From NCBI RefSeq assembly GCF_005937885.2, contig NZ_CP042176.1, positions 1,669,501 through 1,733,500 of the forward strand: DNA of 64,000 bases, given 5' to 3'. The notes below the pieces were generated by a model, which saw only the letters and a list, made by a program, of their open reading frames with translations, did not search any database and was not told the origin of the DNA. A program made the position numbers and the translations under genes. This stretch comes from Bradyrhizobium sp. KBS0727. GTDB taxonomy: Bacteria > Pseudomonadota > Alphaproteobacteria > Rhizobiales > Xanthobacteraceae. Below are positions 8,767-17,643 of this stretch, piece by piece. The stretch's first letter is position 1. The number at the start of each line of letters is the position of its first letter.

Positions 8767-9597
8767 GTGGCCGGACTGTCCAACCGCCAGACTGAAATCC
8801 TCAATATCGCCCGCGCCTCCGGCCGTGTGATCGTGGAGGATCTTGCCCGGCGTTTCGAGGTTTCGGCGCAGACCATCCGCAAGGATCTCAACGATCTCTG
8901 CGACCAGCGCTCGCTGACGCGCATCCACGGCGGCGCCATCATCGCCTCCGGCGTCGAAAACCTGGCCTATGAGGCGCGGCGCTTTGTCGCCGCCGAGGAG
9001 AAGCGCGCGATCGGGATCGCCGCGGCGTCGCGAATTCCGAACGGCTGTTCGCTGTTCATCAACATCGGCACCACGACGGAAGAAGTTGCGAGCGCGCTGA
9101 CCTCGCATGAGGACCTGCTCGTCATCACCAACAATCTCAACGTCGCGATGCTGCTTTACCGGCATCCGCGCATCGAGGTCATCGTGGCTGGCGGCGCGGT
9201 GCGCCGCGCCGACGGCGCCGTGATCGGTTCCACCGCGATCAGCCTGATCGGCCAGTTCAAGGTCGATTACGCCATCATCGGCGCATCGGCGATCGACGAG
9301 GAGGGCGCGCTGCTCGACTTCGACTATCGCGAGGTGCAGGCGGCGCAAGCGATCATCGCCAACGCGCGCAGCGTCATGCTGGTGGCGGACTCCACCAAGC
9401 TGCGTCGAAGCGCGCCGGTGCGCATCGCCCATCTCAGCCAGATCCACACCTTTGTCACCGACGCGCCACTGCCCGCCGGCCTCGCCAACATCTGCCATGG
9501 CAGAGGCATCGAGGTGGTCGAGGCAATGGACAAGCCGGCCGCCGATATCGATGAGCCGGCGGGTGATTCCGCCGCGACCGTGGTGCGGCTGAAGTAG
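8767..9597 (+). CDS. glpR: DeoR/GlpR-family transcriptional regulator of glycerol metabolism
   Basis: About 276 residues. The N-terminal DeoR winged helix-turn-helix includes RRFEVSAQTIRKDLNDL and the family hallmark RIHGGA. It is followed by the DeoR C-terminal sensor domain, which binds phosphorylated sugars (INIGTTTEEVA, ITNNLNVAMLL, GGAVRRADGAVIG). The gene lies directly before glpD and the glycerol importer, so it is predicted to repress them and be relieved by glycerol-3-phosphate, as known for GlpR. The GTG at 8767 is preferred because AAGGTG sits 6 nt before it; a GTG at 8758 in the same frame is the alternative. Confidence 0.88.
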   Translation: MAGLSNRQTEILNIARASGRVIVEDLARRFEVSAQTIRKDLNDLCDQRSLTRIHGGAIIASGVENLAYEARRFVAAEEKRAIGIAAASRIPNGCSLFINIGTTTEEVASALTSHEDLLVITNNLNVAMLLYRHPRIEVIVAGGAVRRADGAVIGSTAISLIGQFKVDYAIIGASAIDEEGALLDFDYREVQAAQAIIANARSVMLVADSTKLRRSAPVRIAHLSQIHTFVTDAPLPAGLANICHGRGIEVVEAMDKPAADIDEPAGDSAATVVRLK

Positions 9598-9619
9598 CGC
9601 GCTGCCAGATCTCGGCTGC

Positions 9620-9734
9620 ATGGTTCGAGACGCGCGGCGTTGCCGCGCTCCTCACCATGAGGTCTGAGAATTTCGCAGCCGCCAAACTCGCAGACCTCAT
9701 CCTGAGGAGGCGCGAAGCGCCGTCTCGAAGGATG
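9620..9734. repeat. Composite inverted-repeat element, type B (first copy)
   Basis: Two modules face each other. The first runs from ATGGTTCGAGACGCG to CTCACCATGAGG (about 9620-9662). The second runs from CCTCATCCTGAGGAGG to CGTCTCGAAGGATG (about 9695-9734), and each is roughly the reverse complement of the other. The same two modules occur in the opposite order at 19939-20038. The element fills the glpR-glpD gap. Confidence 0.7.
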
Positions 9735-9792
9735 TAGCCCCGCTCTTTCCAAGTCAGCGCCGTCCTCAGGGAATTCCATCGCCAGTTCCCAC

Positions 9793-9843
9793 TTTCGCTT
9801 GCTTTCGTTTTTCTTTGTGATTTAATCTAATCCGAAAGCGAAA
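9793..9843. promoter_or_regulatory. Probable GlpR operator region upstream of glpD
   Basis: TTTCGCTT (9793) and TTTCGTTT (9803) are repeated one helical turn apart. An inverted half-site, GAAAGCGAAA (9834-9843), lies 25 bp on, within a locally AT-rich stretch just before glpD. Repeated TTTCG-type half-sites are what I would expect for a DeoR/GlpR operator. The assignment rests on position and repetition, not on an experimentally known consensus. Confidence 0.55.
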
Positions 9844-9881
9844 TCGCCGAAGTGAAGAGGCGGTCGCCGGGGAAGCGTTCG

Positions 9882-11426
9882 TTGGACAAGGTATTCGACC
9901 TCGCCATCATTGGAGGCGGCATCAATGGCTGCGGCATCGCGCGCGATGCGGCGGGCCGGGGTAATTCTGTTTTCCTTTGCGAAATGAATGACTTGGCGAG
10001 CGGGACGTCGTCCTGGTCGACCAAGCTGGTGCATGGCGGGCTGCGCTATCTCGAATATTACGAGTTCCGGCTGGTCCGCGAGGCGCTGATCGAGCGCGAA
10101 ATTCTCTGGCAGATCGCGCCCCACATCATTCGTCCGCTTCGTTTCGTTTTGCCGCACCATTCCGGGTTGCGACCGGCCTGGCTGCTCAGGCTGGGGTTGT
10201 TCCTGTATGATCACATCGGCGGCCGGCATCTGCTGCCGCCGACCCGCTCGGTCGATCTCGCCCGTGACGAGGTGGGAAAACCCTTGATCGCCAACCGCTA
10301 CACCAAGGGCTTCGAATATTCCGATTGCTTCGTCGACGACGCGCGCCTGGTCGTGCTCACGGCGCGGGATGCGGCCGATCGCGGCGCGGAAATTCACACC
10401 CGCACCCGCGCGGTCGAGATCAAGCAGGTCGACGGCATCTGGCAACTGACGGTGGAGAACACGATCGGCGGCGCGCGCACCACCATTCAGGCGCGCACGC
10501 TGGTCAATGCCGGCGGTCCCTGGGTCGAGCAGGTGCTGTCGTCGGGCTCCGGCGTCAACGCGCGCGCCAAGGTGCGCCTGGTGCAGGGCTCCCATATCGT
10601 GGTGCGCAAGCTCTACGAGCACGACCGCGCCTACATGTTCCAGAACGCCGACGGTCGCATCATCTTCGTCATCCCCTACCAGGACGATTTCACGCTGATC
10701 GGAACCACCGATCGCGATTACGACGGCGATCCTTCGAAGGTGAAGGCGTCGACCGAGGAGATCCGGTATCTCTGCGCATCCGCCAGCGAGTATCTGAAAA
10801 ATCCGGTGACACCGGAAGACGTGGTCTGGACCTATTCCGGCGTCCGCCCGCTGTATGACGACGGCGCCAGCGAAGCCAAGGCCGCGACTCGCGACTACGT
10901 GTTCGAACTCGATACGCCCGGTGGCGCGCCGCTGCTGTCGATCTATGGCGGCAAGATCACGACCTATCGGCGCCTCGCGGAAGAAGCGCTGGAACGGCTC
11001 GCGCCTTACCTGCGTAGCGCCAAGGCAAAAGAGGGCTGGACTGGCAAGTCGGCCTTGCCCGGTGGCGACATGGATGTGTCGGCGATTGCGGCACTAACCG
11101 CGGAACTGGTGCGGAAATATCCGTTTCTCTCGACCGCCCATGCCAACCGGCTGGCGCACGCCTACGGCACCCGCGCAGCGAAGGTTCTCGGCAACGCGAA
11201 ATCGATGGCCGATCTCGGCCAGTCGTTCGGCGCCAGCTTGACGGAAAGCGAAGTCAGGTACCTGATGTCGGTGGAATGGGCCTGTACCGCCGAAGACGTG
11301 GTGTGGCGCCGGTCCAAGTTGGGCTTGCGGCTGTCGTCAGACGAAATCGCCGCGCTCGACGCGTGGATCGCGGCCAACCGAACCTCCGGCGAACGTCCCC
11401 TCCGTGAAGCGAGAGGACGGACATGA
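9882..11426 (+). CDS. glpD: Glycerol-3-phosphate dehydrogenase, FAD-dependent (aerobic)
   Basis: Oxidises glycerol-3-phosphate to dihydroxyacetone phosphate at the membrane and passes electrons to quinone. The N-terminal FAD Rossmann motif is LAIIGGGINGCGIARDAAGR. It is followed by the GlpD signatures GTSSWSTKLVHGGLRYLE and VNARAKVRLVQGSHIVV, and the C-terminal domain contains YGGKITTYR. Length is about 514 residues, normal for GlpD. A TTG start at 9882 is chosen because GGGGAAG precedes it; an in-frame GTG at 9852 lacks an obvious Shine-Dalgarno and would add ten basic residues. The stop overlaps the ATG of glpS (ATGA), so this is the head of the transporter operon. Confidence 0.93.
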   Translation: MDKVFDLAIIGGGINGCGIARDAAGRGNSVFLCEMNDLASGTSSWSTKLVHGGLRYLEYYEFRLVREALIEREILWQIAPHIIRPLRFVLPHHSGLRPAWLLRLGLFLYDHIGGRHLLPPTRSVDLARDEVGKPLIANRYTKGFEYSDCFVDDARLVVLTARDAADRGAEIHTRTRAVEIKQVDGIWQLTVENTIGGARTTIQARTLVNAGGPWVEQVLSSGSGVNARAKVRLVQGSHIVVRKLYEHDRAYMFQNADGRIIFVIPYQDDFTLIGTTDRDYDGDPSKVKASTEEIRYLCASASEYLKNPVTPEDVVWTYSGVRPLYDDGASEAKAATRDYVFELDTPGGAPLLSIYGGKITTYRRLAEEALERLAPYLRSAKAKEGWTGKSALPGGDMDVSAIAALTAELVRKYPFLSTAHANRLAHAYGTRAAKVLGNAKSMADLGQSFGASLTESEVRYLMSVEWACTAEDVVWRRSKLGLRLSSDEIAALDAWIAANRTSGERPLREARGRT

Positions 11427-12568
11427 GCGTCACGCTCGAACATGTCACGCGCACCGTGGATGGCATCCCGACCATTCGCGATGTCTCGCTGACGCTCGAT
11501 CGCGGCACGCTGAGCGTGCTGCTCGGGCCGACGCTGTCGGGCAAGACCTCGATCATGCGGCTGCTCGCCGGCCTCGATAAGCCGACGACCGGCCGTGTGC
11601 TGGTCGACGGCAAGGACGTTACCGGTGCTGACGTGCGGCAACGCTCGGTCGCGATGGTCTATCAGCAGTTCATCAACTATCCCTCGCTGACGGTCTACGA
11701 AAACATCGCCTCGCCCCTGCGGGTGCAGGGCAAGCCGCGCGGCGAGATCGAAAAGCGTGTGCAGGAGGCGGCAAGCCTGCTGCGGCTGGAGCCGTACCTG
11801 AAGCGCACGCCGCTGCAATTGTCCGGCGGCCAGCAACAGCGCACCGCGATCGCGCGCGCGCTGGTCAAGGGCGCCGATCTGGTCCTGCTGGACGAACCGC
11901 TCGCCAATCTCGATTACAAGCTGCGCGAGGAACTGCGCACCGAACTGCCGCGCATCTTCGAGGCGTCGGGCGCGATCTTCGTCTATGCGACCACCGAACC
12001 CTCGGAAGCGCTGCTGCTCGGCGGCGACACGCTTTGCATGTGGGAAGGCCAGGTCCTGCAGGCCGGCAATACCTCAAAAGTCTATCGCCATCCCGACACG
12101 CTGCGGGTGGCGCAGGTGTTCTCCGATCCGCCGCTCAACCTCGTCGGCATCGAGAAGAAGAACGGTTCAGTGCAATATGCCGGCGGCATCCAGGCGCCTG
12201 CAACCGGACTTTACGCTTCGCTCTCCGACGGTCCGTATCGCGTCGGCTTCCGCGCCCACCAGCTCGAGGTTGCGAACGGCATCGCCGGCCGCCATGCGTT
12301 CCAGGCCACCGTCACCGTGACCGAGATCACCGGTTCGGAAAGCTTTGTGCATCTCAATCGCGATGCATCCAATTGGGTGGCGGTGCTGCAGGGCGTCCAT
12401 GAATACGAGCCCGGCCATGTGCTCGATGCCGTGCTCGATCCCGACAACGTCTTTGTGTTCGATGCCGCCGACCGTCTGGTCGCGGCGCCGGCCTCCCACA
12501 TAGCGTTTTCAAGCGAAGTGGTTGGCGGTTCGCGTCAAGAAAACGCGCCCACCAAAAAGCCCACTTGA
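11423..12568 (+). CDS. glpS: Glycerol ABC transporter ATP-binding protein
   Basis: 381 residues. One of two different ATPases that together energise the rhizobial glycerol importer. Visible motifs are Walker A (GPTLSGKTS, about residues 35-43), Q-loop (YQQFINYPSL), a canonical signature (LSGGQQQR) and Walker B (LVLLDEP), plus a C-terminal TOBE-type regulatory domain. The last 20 or so residues (HIAFSSEVVGGSRQENAP and the tail after it) are encoded by an intergenic repeat (12501-12547) that also occurs at 34316. The C-terminus therefore looks extended by repeat insertion. The gene overlaps glpD by 4 bp and is followed by glpT after 12 bp. Confidence 0.9.
   Translation: MSVTLEHVTRTVDGIPTIRDVSLTLDRGTLSVLLGPTLSGKTSIMRLLAGLDKPTTGRVLVDGKDVTGADVRQRSVAMVYQQFINYPSLTVYENIASPLRVQGKPRGEIEKRVQEAASLLRLEPYLKRTPLQLSGGQQQRTAIARALVKGADLVLLDEPLANLDYKLREELRTELPRIFEASGAIFVYATTEPSEALLLGGDTLCMWEGQVLQAGNTSKVYRHPDTLRVAQVFSDPPLNLVGIEKKNGSVQYAGGIQAPATGLYASLSDGPYRVGFRAHQLEVANGIAGRHAFQATVTVTEITGSESFVHLNRDASNWVAVLQGVHEYEPGHVLDAVLDPDNVFVFDAADRLVAAPASHIAFSSEVVGGSRQENAPTKKPT
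12501..12547 (+). repeat. Type D hairpin repeat inside the 3' end of glpS
   Basis: The element runs TAGCGTTTTC...GAAAACGCG, with perfect 8-bp arms GCGTTTTC (12503-12510) and GAAAACGC (12539-12546). The copy at 34316-34364 is nearly identical along its whole length. Here it is read in frame as part of the GlpS tail. A shortened relative lies at 18926-18950. Confidence 0.8.
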
Positions 12569-12580
12569 GGGAAACGCATC

Positions 12581-13666
12581 ATGGCCCGCATTGACCTCGT
12601 CGATCTCGCGCATTCCTACGGCGGCAATGATGCGCCACCCGAATCATTTGCGCTGAAGCCGGTGACGATGACCTGGCGGCAGGGCGGCGCCTATGCGCTG
12701 CTGGGGCCGTCCGGCTGCGGTAAGACCACGTTGCTCAACCTGATTTCCGGCATCGTGACGCCGTCGAGCGGCCAGATCCTGTTCGACGGCGCCGATATCA
12801 CACCGCTGTCAACCCAGAAGCGCAATATCGCGCAAGTGTTCCAGTTTCCGGTGATCTACGACACCATGACGGTCGGCCAAAACCTGGCATTCCCCCTGAA
12901 GAACCGCGGCGTGCCGAAGGCCGACATCGACGCGCGGGTCAAACGGATTGCCGACCTGCTCGACCTCACGCCCTATCTCGGCCGCAAGGCGACACGGCTG
13001 ACGGCGGATGCCAAGCAGAAGATCTCGCTCGGCCGCGGCCTGGTCCGCTCCGACGTCGCCGCGATCCTGTTCGACGAGCCGCTGACCGTGATCGATCCCG
13101 AACTGAAGTGGCAGTTGCGCTCGAAACTCAAGGCGCTGCACCGCGACCTCGACCTCACGATGATCTACGTCACCCACGACCAGACCGAGGCGCTGACCTT
13201 TGCCGACACCGTGGTCGTGATGCATGACGGCCGAGTGGTGCAGAGCGGCACGCCGGCCGAACTGTTCGACAAGCCCGCGCATACCTTTGTCGGCTATTTC
13301 ATCGGCTCGCCCGGCATGAACATCGTGCCGGCCATGGTGAGCGGCCACGAGGCGCGGATCGACGGCCATACCATCGGCCTGCATCGCAATTACGGCGTGC
13401 TGCCGGCGGGGGCGAAGATCGAGATCGGCGTGCGGCCGGAATTCGTCAACGTGGCGGCTCCCGCCTCGGGGTTGTTGTCGGCCAATATCGAGCGCATCGA
13501 CGACCTCGGCCGCGTCCGCTTTGCCCGCGTTCGCATCGGCGACGCCAAATTTGCCGCGCGCGTGCCGCAGGGATTTTCGGTTTCCGACAACACGGTCGGG
13601 TTGGTGTTCGATCCCGGCCATGTTCACGTCTATGCCGACAGCCGTCTTGTCGAGGGGGTTGCCTGA
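12581..13666 (+). CDS. glpT: Glycerol ABC transporter ATP-binding protein with degenerate signature motif
   Basis: 361 residues, the second ATPase of the glycerol importer. Walker A is GPSGCGKTT (about residues 45-53), Walker B is AILFDEP and the H-loop is YVTHDQTEA. The LSGGQ signature is replaced by LTADAKQKISLGRGL, so one composite ATP site is probably catalytically weak and the protein should act as a heterodimer with GlpS. The C-terminal regulatory domain is intact. The start follows GAGGGAAAC, and the stop overlaps the ATG of glpP (TGATG). Confidence 0.9.
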   Translation: MARIDLVDLAHSYGGNDAPPESFALKPVTMTWRQGGAYALLGPSGCGKTTLLNLISGIVTPSSGQILFDGADITPLSTQKRNIAQVFQFPVIYDTMTVGQNLAFPLKNRGVPKADIDARVKRIADLLDLTPYLGRKATRLTADAKQKISLGRGLVRSDVAAILFDEPLTVIDPELKWQLRSKLKALHRDLDLTMIYVTHDQTEALTFADTVVVMHDGRVVQSGTPAELFDKPAHTFVGYFIGSPGMNIVPAMVSGHEARIDGHTIGLHRNYGVLPAGAKIEIGVRPEFVNVAAPASGLLSANIERIDDLGRVRFARVRIGDAKFAARVPQGFSVSDNTVGLVFDPGHVHVYADSRLVEGVA

Positions 13667-14568
13667 TGGACAAGACGGTCAACCAGAAGGCCTGGTTCCT
13701 GGTGCTGCCGGTGTTCCTGGTGGTCGCGTTCTCCGCGATCCTGCCGCTGATGACGGTGGTGAACTATTCGATGCAGGACACCTTCGGCAACAACCAGTTC
13801 TTCTGGAACGGTGTCGGCTGGTTCAAGGAGCTGCTCGATCCCTCGACCGACCTCGGCGGGCGCTTCCTGGCATCGCTCGGCCGCAACCTGTTCTTCTCCG
13901 CCGTGATCCTCGCAATCGAGGTGCCGCTCGGCATCGTGGTGGCGCTGTCGATGCCGCGCGAGGGCTGGTCGGTCGCCGTCTGCCTCGTGATCCTGGCGTT
14001 GCCGCTTTTGATTCCGTGGAACGTGGTCGGGACCATTTGGCAGATTTTCGGGCGGCCCGACATCGGCCTGCTCGGCTATACGCTCAACGGGCTCGGCTTC
14101 AACTACAACTACGTCTCCAACGAGTTCGACGCCTGGGCCACCGTCATCGTGATGGACGTCTGGCACTGGACCAGCCTGGTCGCACTGCTGTGCTACGCCG
14201 GCCTGAAGTCGATCCCCGACGCCTATTACCAGGCGGCGCAGATCGACGGCGCCTCGCGCTGGGCCGTGTTCAAGGCGATCCAGTTGCCGAAGATGAAGCG
14301 CGTGCTTCTGATCGCGGTGCTGCTGCGCTTCATGGACAGTTTCATGATCTACACCGAACCGTTCGTCGTCACCGGCGGCGGCCCCGGCAATTCGACCACC
14401 TTCGTCTCGATCGAACTGGTCAAGATCGCGCTCGGGCAGTTCGACCTCGGCAAGGCGGCGGCGCTGTCGCTGGTCTACAACCTGATCATCCTGATCGTGT
14501 GTTGGTTGTTCTACACCGTGATGACCAATGCCGGAACCGAGCGTCCGGCCAAACAGGGAGTCGCCTGA
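13666..14568 (+). CDS. glpP: Glycerol ABC transporter permease
   Basis: 300-residue inner-membrane permease of the MalF/UgpA type with about six hydrophobic segments. The cytoplasmic coupling loop (EAA motif) is visible as YYQAAQIDGASRWAVFKAI. It pairs with GlpQ to form the channel driven by GlpS/GlpT and fed by GlpV. One-base overlaps with both neighbours indicate strict co-translation. Confidence 0.92.
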   Translation: MDKTVNQKAWFLVLPVFLVVAFSAILPLMTVVNYSMQDTFGNNQFFWNGVGWFKELLDPSTDLGGRFLASLGRNLFFSAVILAIEVPLGIVVALSMPREGWSVAVCLVILALPLLIPWNVVGTIWQIFGRPDIGLLGYTLNGLGFNYNYVSNEFDAWATVIVMDVWHWTSLVALLCYAGLKSIPDAYYQAAQIDGASRWAVFKAIQLPKMKRVLLIAVLLRFMDSFMIYTEPFVVTGGGPGNSTTFVSIELVKIALGQFDLGKAAALSLVYNLIILIVCWLFYTVMTNAGTERPAKQGVA

Positions 14569-15374
14569 TGCATTCGATTCCCGGCCGCCGCGCCATCATG
14601 GTGCTGTTCCTGATCTTCCTGATGTTGCCGATCTACTGGCTCGTCAACATGAGCTTCAAGACCAATGGCGAGATCGTCTCGACCATGACGCTGTGGCCGC
14701 ACCAGCCGACGCTGGAAAACTACATGCGCATCTTCACCGACGAAAGCTGGTATTCCGGCTATATCCACTCGCTGAACTACGTCGTGATCAACACCGTGAT
14801 CTCGATCGCGGTGGCGCTGCCGGCGGCCTACGCGTTTTCGCGCTACCGCTTCCTCGGCGACAAGCACCTGTTCTTCTGGCTGTTGTCGAACCGGATGGCG
14901 CCGGCGGCAGTCTATGCGCTGCCGTTCTTCAATCTCTATTCGGCGATCGGCCTGTTCGATACGCCGTGGGCCGTGGCGCTGGCGCACTGCATCTTCAACG
15001 TGCCGCTGGCGGTGTGGATCCTCGAAGGCTTCGTCTCGGGGGTGCCGCGCGAAATCGACGAGACCGCGTTCCTCGACGGCTACTCGTTCCCGAAATTCTT
15101 CGTCAAGATCCTGGTGCCGCTGATCGCGAGCGGCATCGGCGTCGCCGCGTTCTTCTGCTTCATGTTCTCCTGGGTCGAGCTGCTGCTGGCGCGAACGCTG
15201 ACGACGGTCAACGCCAAGCCGATTTCGGCGATCATGACGCGCACGGTTTCCGCCGCCGGCATGGACTGGGGGCTGTTGGCCGCCGCCGGTGTGCTCACCA
15301 TCATCCCCGGCGCGCTGGTGATCTGGTTCGTCCGCAACTACATCGCGCGCGGTTTCGCGCTGGGCAGGGTGTAG
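14568..15374 (+). CDS. glpQ: Glycerol ABC transporter permease
   Basis: 268-residue MalG/UgpE-type permease with six predicted membrane helices, starting FLIFLMLPIYWLVNMSFKT. The EAA loop reads VPREIDETAFLDGYSF. It forms the transmembrane channel with GlpP. The start overlaps the glpP stop by one base, and glpU begins 2 bp after its stop. Confidence 0.92.
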   Translation: MHSIPGRRAIMVLFLIFLMLPIYWLVNMSFKTNGEIVSTMTLWPHQPTLENYMRIFTDESWYSGYIHSLNYVVINTVISIAVALPAAYAFSRYRFLGDKHLFFWLLSNRMAPAAVYALPFFNLYSAIGLFDTPWAVALAHCIFNVPLAVWILEGFVSGVPREIDETAFLDGYSFPKFFVKILVPLIASGIGVAAFFCFMFSWVELLLARTLTTVNAKPISAIMTRTVSAAGMDWGLLAAAGVLTIIPGALVIWFVRNYIARGFALGRV

Positions 15375-15376
15375 TC

Positions 15377-15703
15377 ATGGAAAACGTCGCATGGATGGCC
15401 TGGACCGTGCCGACCGCGATCTTCTTCGTGATGCTGTCGCTCACGCTCGGCGTCATGACATGGCTTGCGGTCGCCTATCCCGAGGCCGAACGGATCGGCA
15501 TCCTGCGGATTCCGACAACGCGGGGCGACCGGCTGTTCATTTCGCTGGTGCTGACCGCGGTGATCCATCTGTTGTGGATCGCCTTTGTCGGCACCGACGC
15601 GATATTCACGCTTCCGATCGGGGAGGGCGTTGAGATTTCGAGCCTGTGGCTCGCAACCGTGATTTCGCTTCTCTCGGCCGTTGCGATTTTCCGCAACGTC
15701 TGA
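15377..15703 (+). CDS. glpU: Small membrane protein of the glycerol importer (DUF2160)
   Basis: 108 residues with about three hydrophobic segments (AIFFVMLSLTLGVMTWLAVA, LFISLVLTAVIHLLWIAFVG and LWLATVISLLSAVAIF). Proteins of this family (DUF2160) sit between the permease and binding-protein genes in rhizobial glpSTPQUV operons. The exact role is unknown; it may assist assembly or be an accessory permease subunit. Its position, 2 bp after glpQ, supports the assignment. Confidence 0.83.
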   Translation: MENVAWMAWTVPTAIFFVMLSLTLGVMTWLAVAYPEAERIGILRIPTTRGDRLFISLVLTAVIHLLWIAFVGTDAIFTLPIGEGVEISSLWLATVISLLSAVAIFRNV

Positions 15704-15775
15704 GAGATGCGAAAAATGAGCAGATCCGGGATCAACCCGGGCCTGGTTTTTGATTCTGCAACCGGAGGAACCAAA

Positions 15776-17557
15776 ATGCGATACTTGAGAGGAAAGACCA
15801 AGGATCGTCTTCTGACGATGACCAGCGCCGCCGCGCTGATCGCGGCGTCGGTGACGATGGCTGCGCCGGCGCTTGCCGACGACGCAACCGCGCAGAAGTG
15901 GATCGACAGCGAATTCCAGCCCTCGACCTTGTCGAAGGCGGACCAGTTGAAGGAGCTGCAGTGGTACGAAAAGGCCGCCCAGCCCTTCAAGGGCATGGAA
16001 ATCAACGTCGTATCGGAAACCATCACGACGCATGAATATGAATCCAAGACGCTGGCGAAGGCGTTCACCGAGATCACCGGCATCAAGATCAAGCACGACG
16101 TCATCCAGGAAGGCGACGTGGTTGAGAAACTGCAGACCCAGATGCAGTCGGGCAAGAACGTCTATGACGGCTGGATCAACGATAGCGACCTGATCGGCAC
16201 CCACTTCCGCTACGGCCAGACCATCATCCTGTCGGACTACATGACCGGCGAGGGCAAGGACGTCACCGACCCGATGCTCGACGTCAACGACTTCATCGGC
16301 AAGTCGTTCACGACGGCGCCGGACGGCAAGCTCTATCAGCTTCCCGACCAGCAGTTCGCGAACCTCTACTGGTTCCGCTACGATTGGTTCTCCAATCCGG
16401 ACTACAAGGCCAAGTTCAAGGCCAAGTACGGCTACGACCTCGGCGTACCCGTGAACTGGTCGGCGTATGAAGACATCGCCGAATTCTTCACCAACGACAT
16501 CAAGGAAATCAACGGCGTCAAGGTCTATGGCCACATGGACTATGGCAAGAAGGATCCCTCGCTCGGCTGGCGTTTCACCGACGCCTGGCTGTCGATGGCG
16601 GGCAACGGCGACAAGGGCATTCCGAACGGTCTGCCGGTCGACGAATGGGGCATCCGCATGGAAGGCTGCCGTCCGGTGGGCTCGTCCGTCGAGCGCGGCG
16701 GCGACACCAACGGTCCGGCGGCGGTCTACTCGATCGTCAAGTATCTCGACTGGATGAAGAAGTATGCCCCGCCGCAGGCGCAAGGCATGACCTTCTCCGA
16801 ATCCGGACCGGTGCCGGCGCAAGGTGCGATCGCGCAGCAAATCTTCTGGTACACCGCCTTCACCGCCGACATGGTGAAGCCGGGTCCGGTGATGAATGCC
16901 GACGGCACGCCGAAATGGCGCATGGCGCCGTCGCCGCACGGCGCGTACTGGAAGGAGGGCATGAAGCTCGGCTACCAGGATGCCGGCTCGGCGACGCTGC
17001 TGAAGTCGACGCCCCCGGATCGCCGCAAGGCGGCCTGGCTCTATCTGCAGTTCATCAACTCCAAGACGGTGAGCCTGAAGAAGAGCCATGTCGGTCTCAC
17101 CTTCATTCGTGAGTCCGACATCTGGGACAAGTCGTTCACCGAGCGTGCGCCGAAGCTCGGCGGCCTGATCGAGTTCTACCGCTCGCCGGCGCGCGTGCAG
17201 TGGACCCCGACCGGCAACAACGTGCCTGACTATCCGAAGCTGGCTCAGTTGTGGTGGCAGAACATCGGCGATGCGTCGTCCGGTGCGAAGACCCCGCAGG
17301 CGGCAATGGATGCGCTGGCCGCAGCCCAGGACTCGGTGATGGAACGTCTTGAGAAGTCCGGTGTGCAGAAGGAGTGCGGACCGAAGCTGAACAAGAAGGA
17401 GACCGCCGAGTTCTGGTTCGCCAAGGCTCAGAAGGACGGCACGCTGGCGCCCCAGCGCAAGCTGGCGAACGAGAAGCCGAAGGGCGAAACCATCGACTAC
17501 GACACGCTGGTCAAGTCGTGGCCGGCGACCCCGCCGAAGCGGGCGGAAGCGAAGTGA
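15776..17557 (+). CDS. glpV: Glycerol ABC transporter substrate-binding protein
   Basis: 593-residue periplasmic binding protein. The Sec signal peptide (TSAAALIAASVTMAAPALADD) is clear. The mature protein belongs to the large extracellular solute-binding family 1, with YDGWINDSDLIGTHFRYGQ and a long C-terminal extension. The ATG at 15776 follows a strong GGAGGAA; the frame is open upstream, but that part is not signal-like. It delivers glycerol to GlpPQ. The gene ends at a strong terminator and is the last of the operon. Confidence 0.9.
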   Translation: MRYLRGKTKDRLLTMTSAAALIAASVTMAAPALADDATAQKWIDSEFQPSTLSKADQLKELQWYEKAAQPFKGMEINVVSETITTHEYESKTLAKAFTEITGIKIKHDVIQEGDVVEKLQTQMQSGKNVYDGWINDSDLIGTHFRYGQTIILSDYMTGEGKDVTDPMLDVNDFIGKSFTTAPDGKLYQLPDQQFANLYWFRYDWFSNPDYKAKFKAKYGYDLGVPVNWSAYEDIAEFFTNDIKEINGVKVYGHMDYGKKDPSLGWRFTDAWLSMAGNGDKGIPNGLPVDEWGIRMEGCRPVGSSVERGGDTNGPAAVYSIVKYLDWMKKYAPPQAQGMTFSESGPVPAQGAIAQQIFWYTAFTADMVKPGPVMNADGTPKWRMAPSPHGAYWKEGMKLGYQDAGSATLLKSTPPDRRKAAWLYLQFINSKTVSLKKSHVGLTFIRESDIWDKSFTERAPKLGGLIEFYRSPARVQWTPTGNNVPDYPKLAQLWWQNIGDASSGAKTPQAAMDALAAAQDSVMERLEKSGVQKECGPKLNKKETAEFWFAKAQKDGTLAPQRKLANEKPKGETIDYDTLVKSWPATPPKRAEAK

Positions 17558-17570
17558 CATCGTAGATGTC

Positions 17571-17592
17571 ATGGCCGGGCTTGACCCGGCCA
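17571..17592 (+). repeat. Short hairpin after glpV
   Basis: ATGGCCGGG and CCCGGCCAT form a perfect 9-bp stem with a CTTGA loop just after the glpV stop and before the main terminator. It may protect the mRNA 3' end or strengthen termination. Confidence 0.55.
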
Positions 17593-17605
17593 TCCACGAA
17601 TAGTG

Positions 17606-17636
17606 AAAGGCCGGGAGCGATCCCGGCCTTTTTGTT
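17606..17636 (+). terminator. Intrinsic terminator of the glycerol operon
   Basis: AAAGGCCGGGA (17606-17616), a GCGA loop and TCCCGGCCTTT (17621-17631) form a perfect 11-bp stem followed by a T-rich stretch (TTTTTGTTG). Confidence 0.9.
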
Positions 17637-17643
17637 GCCCCGC

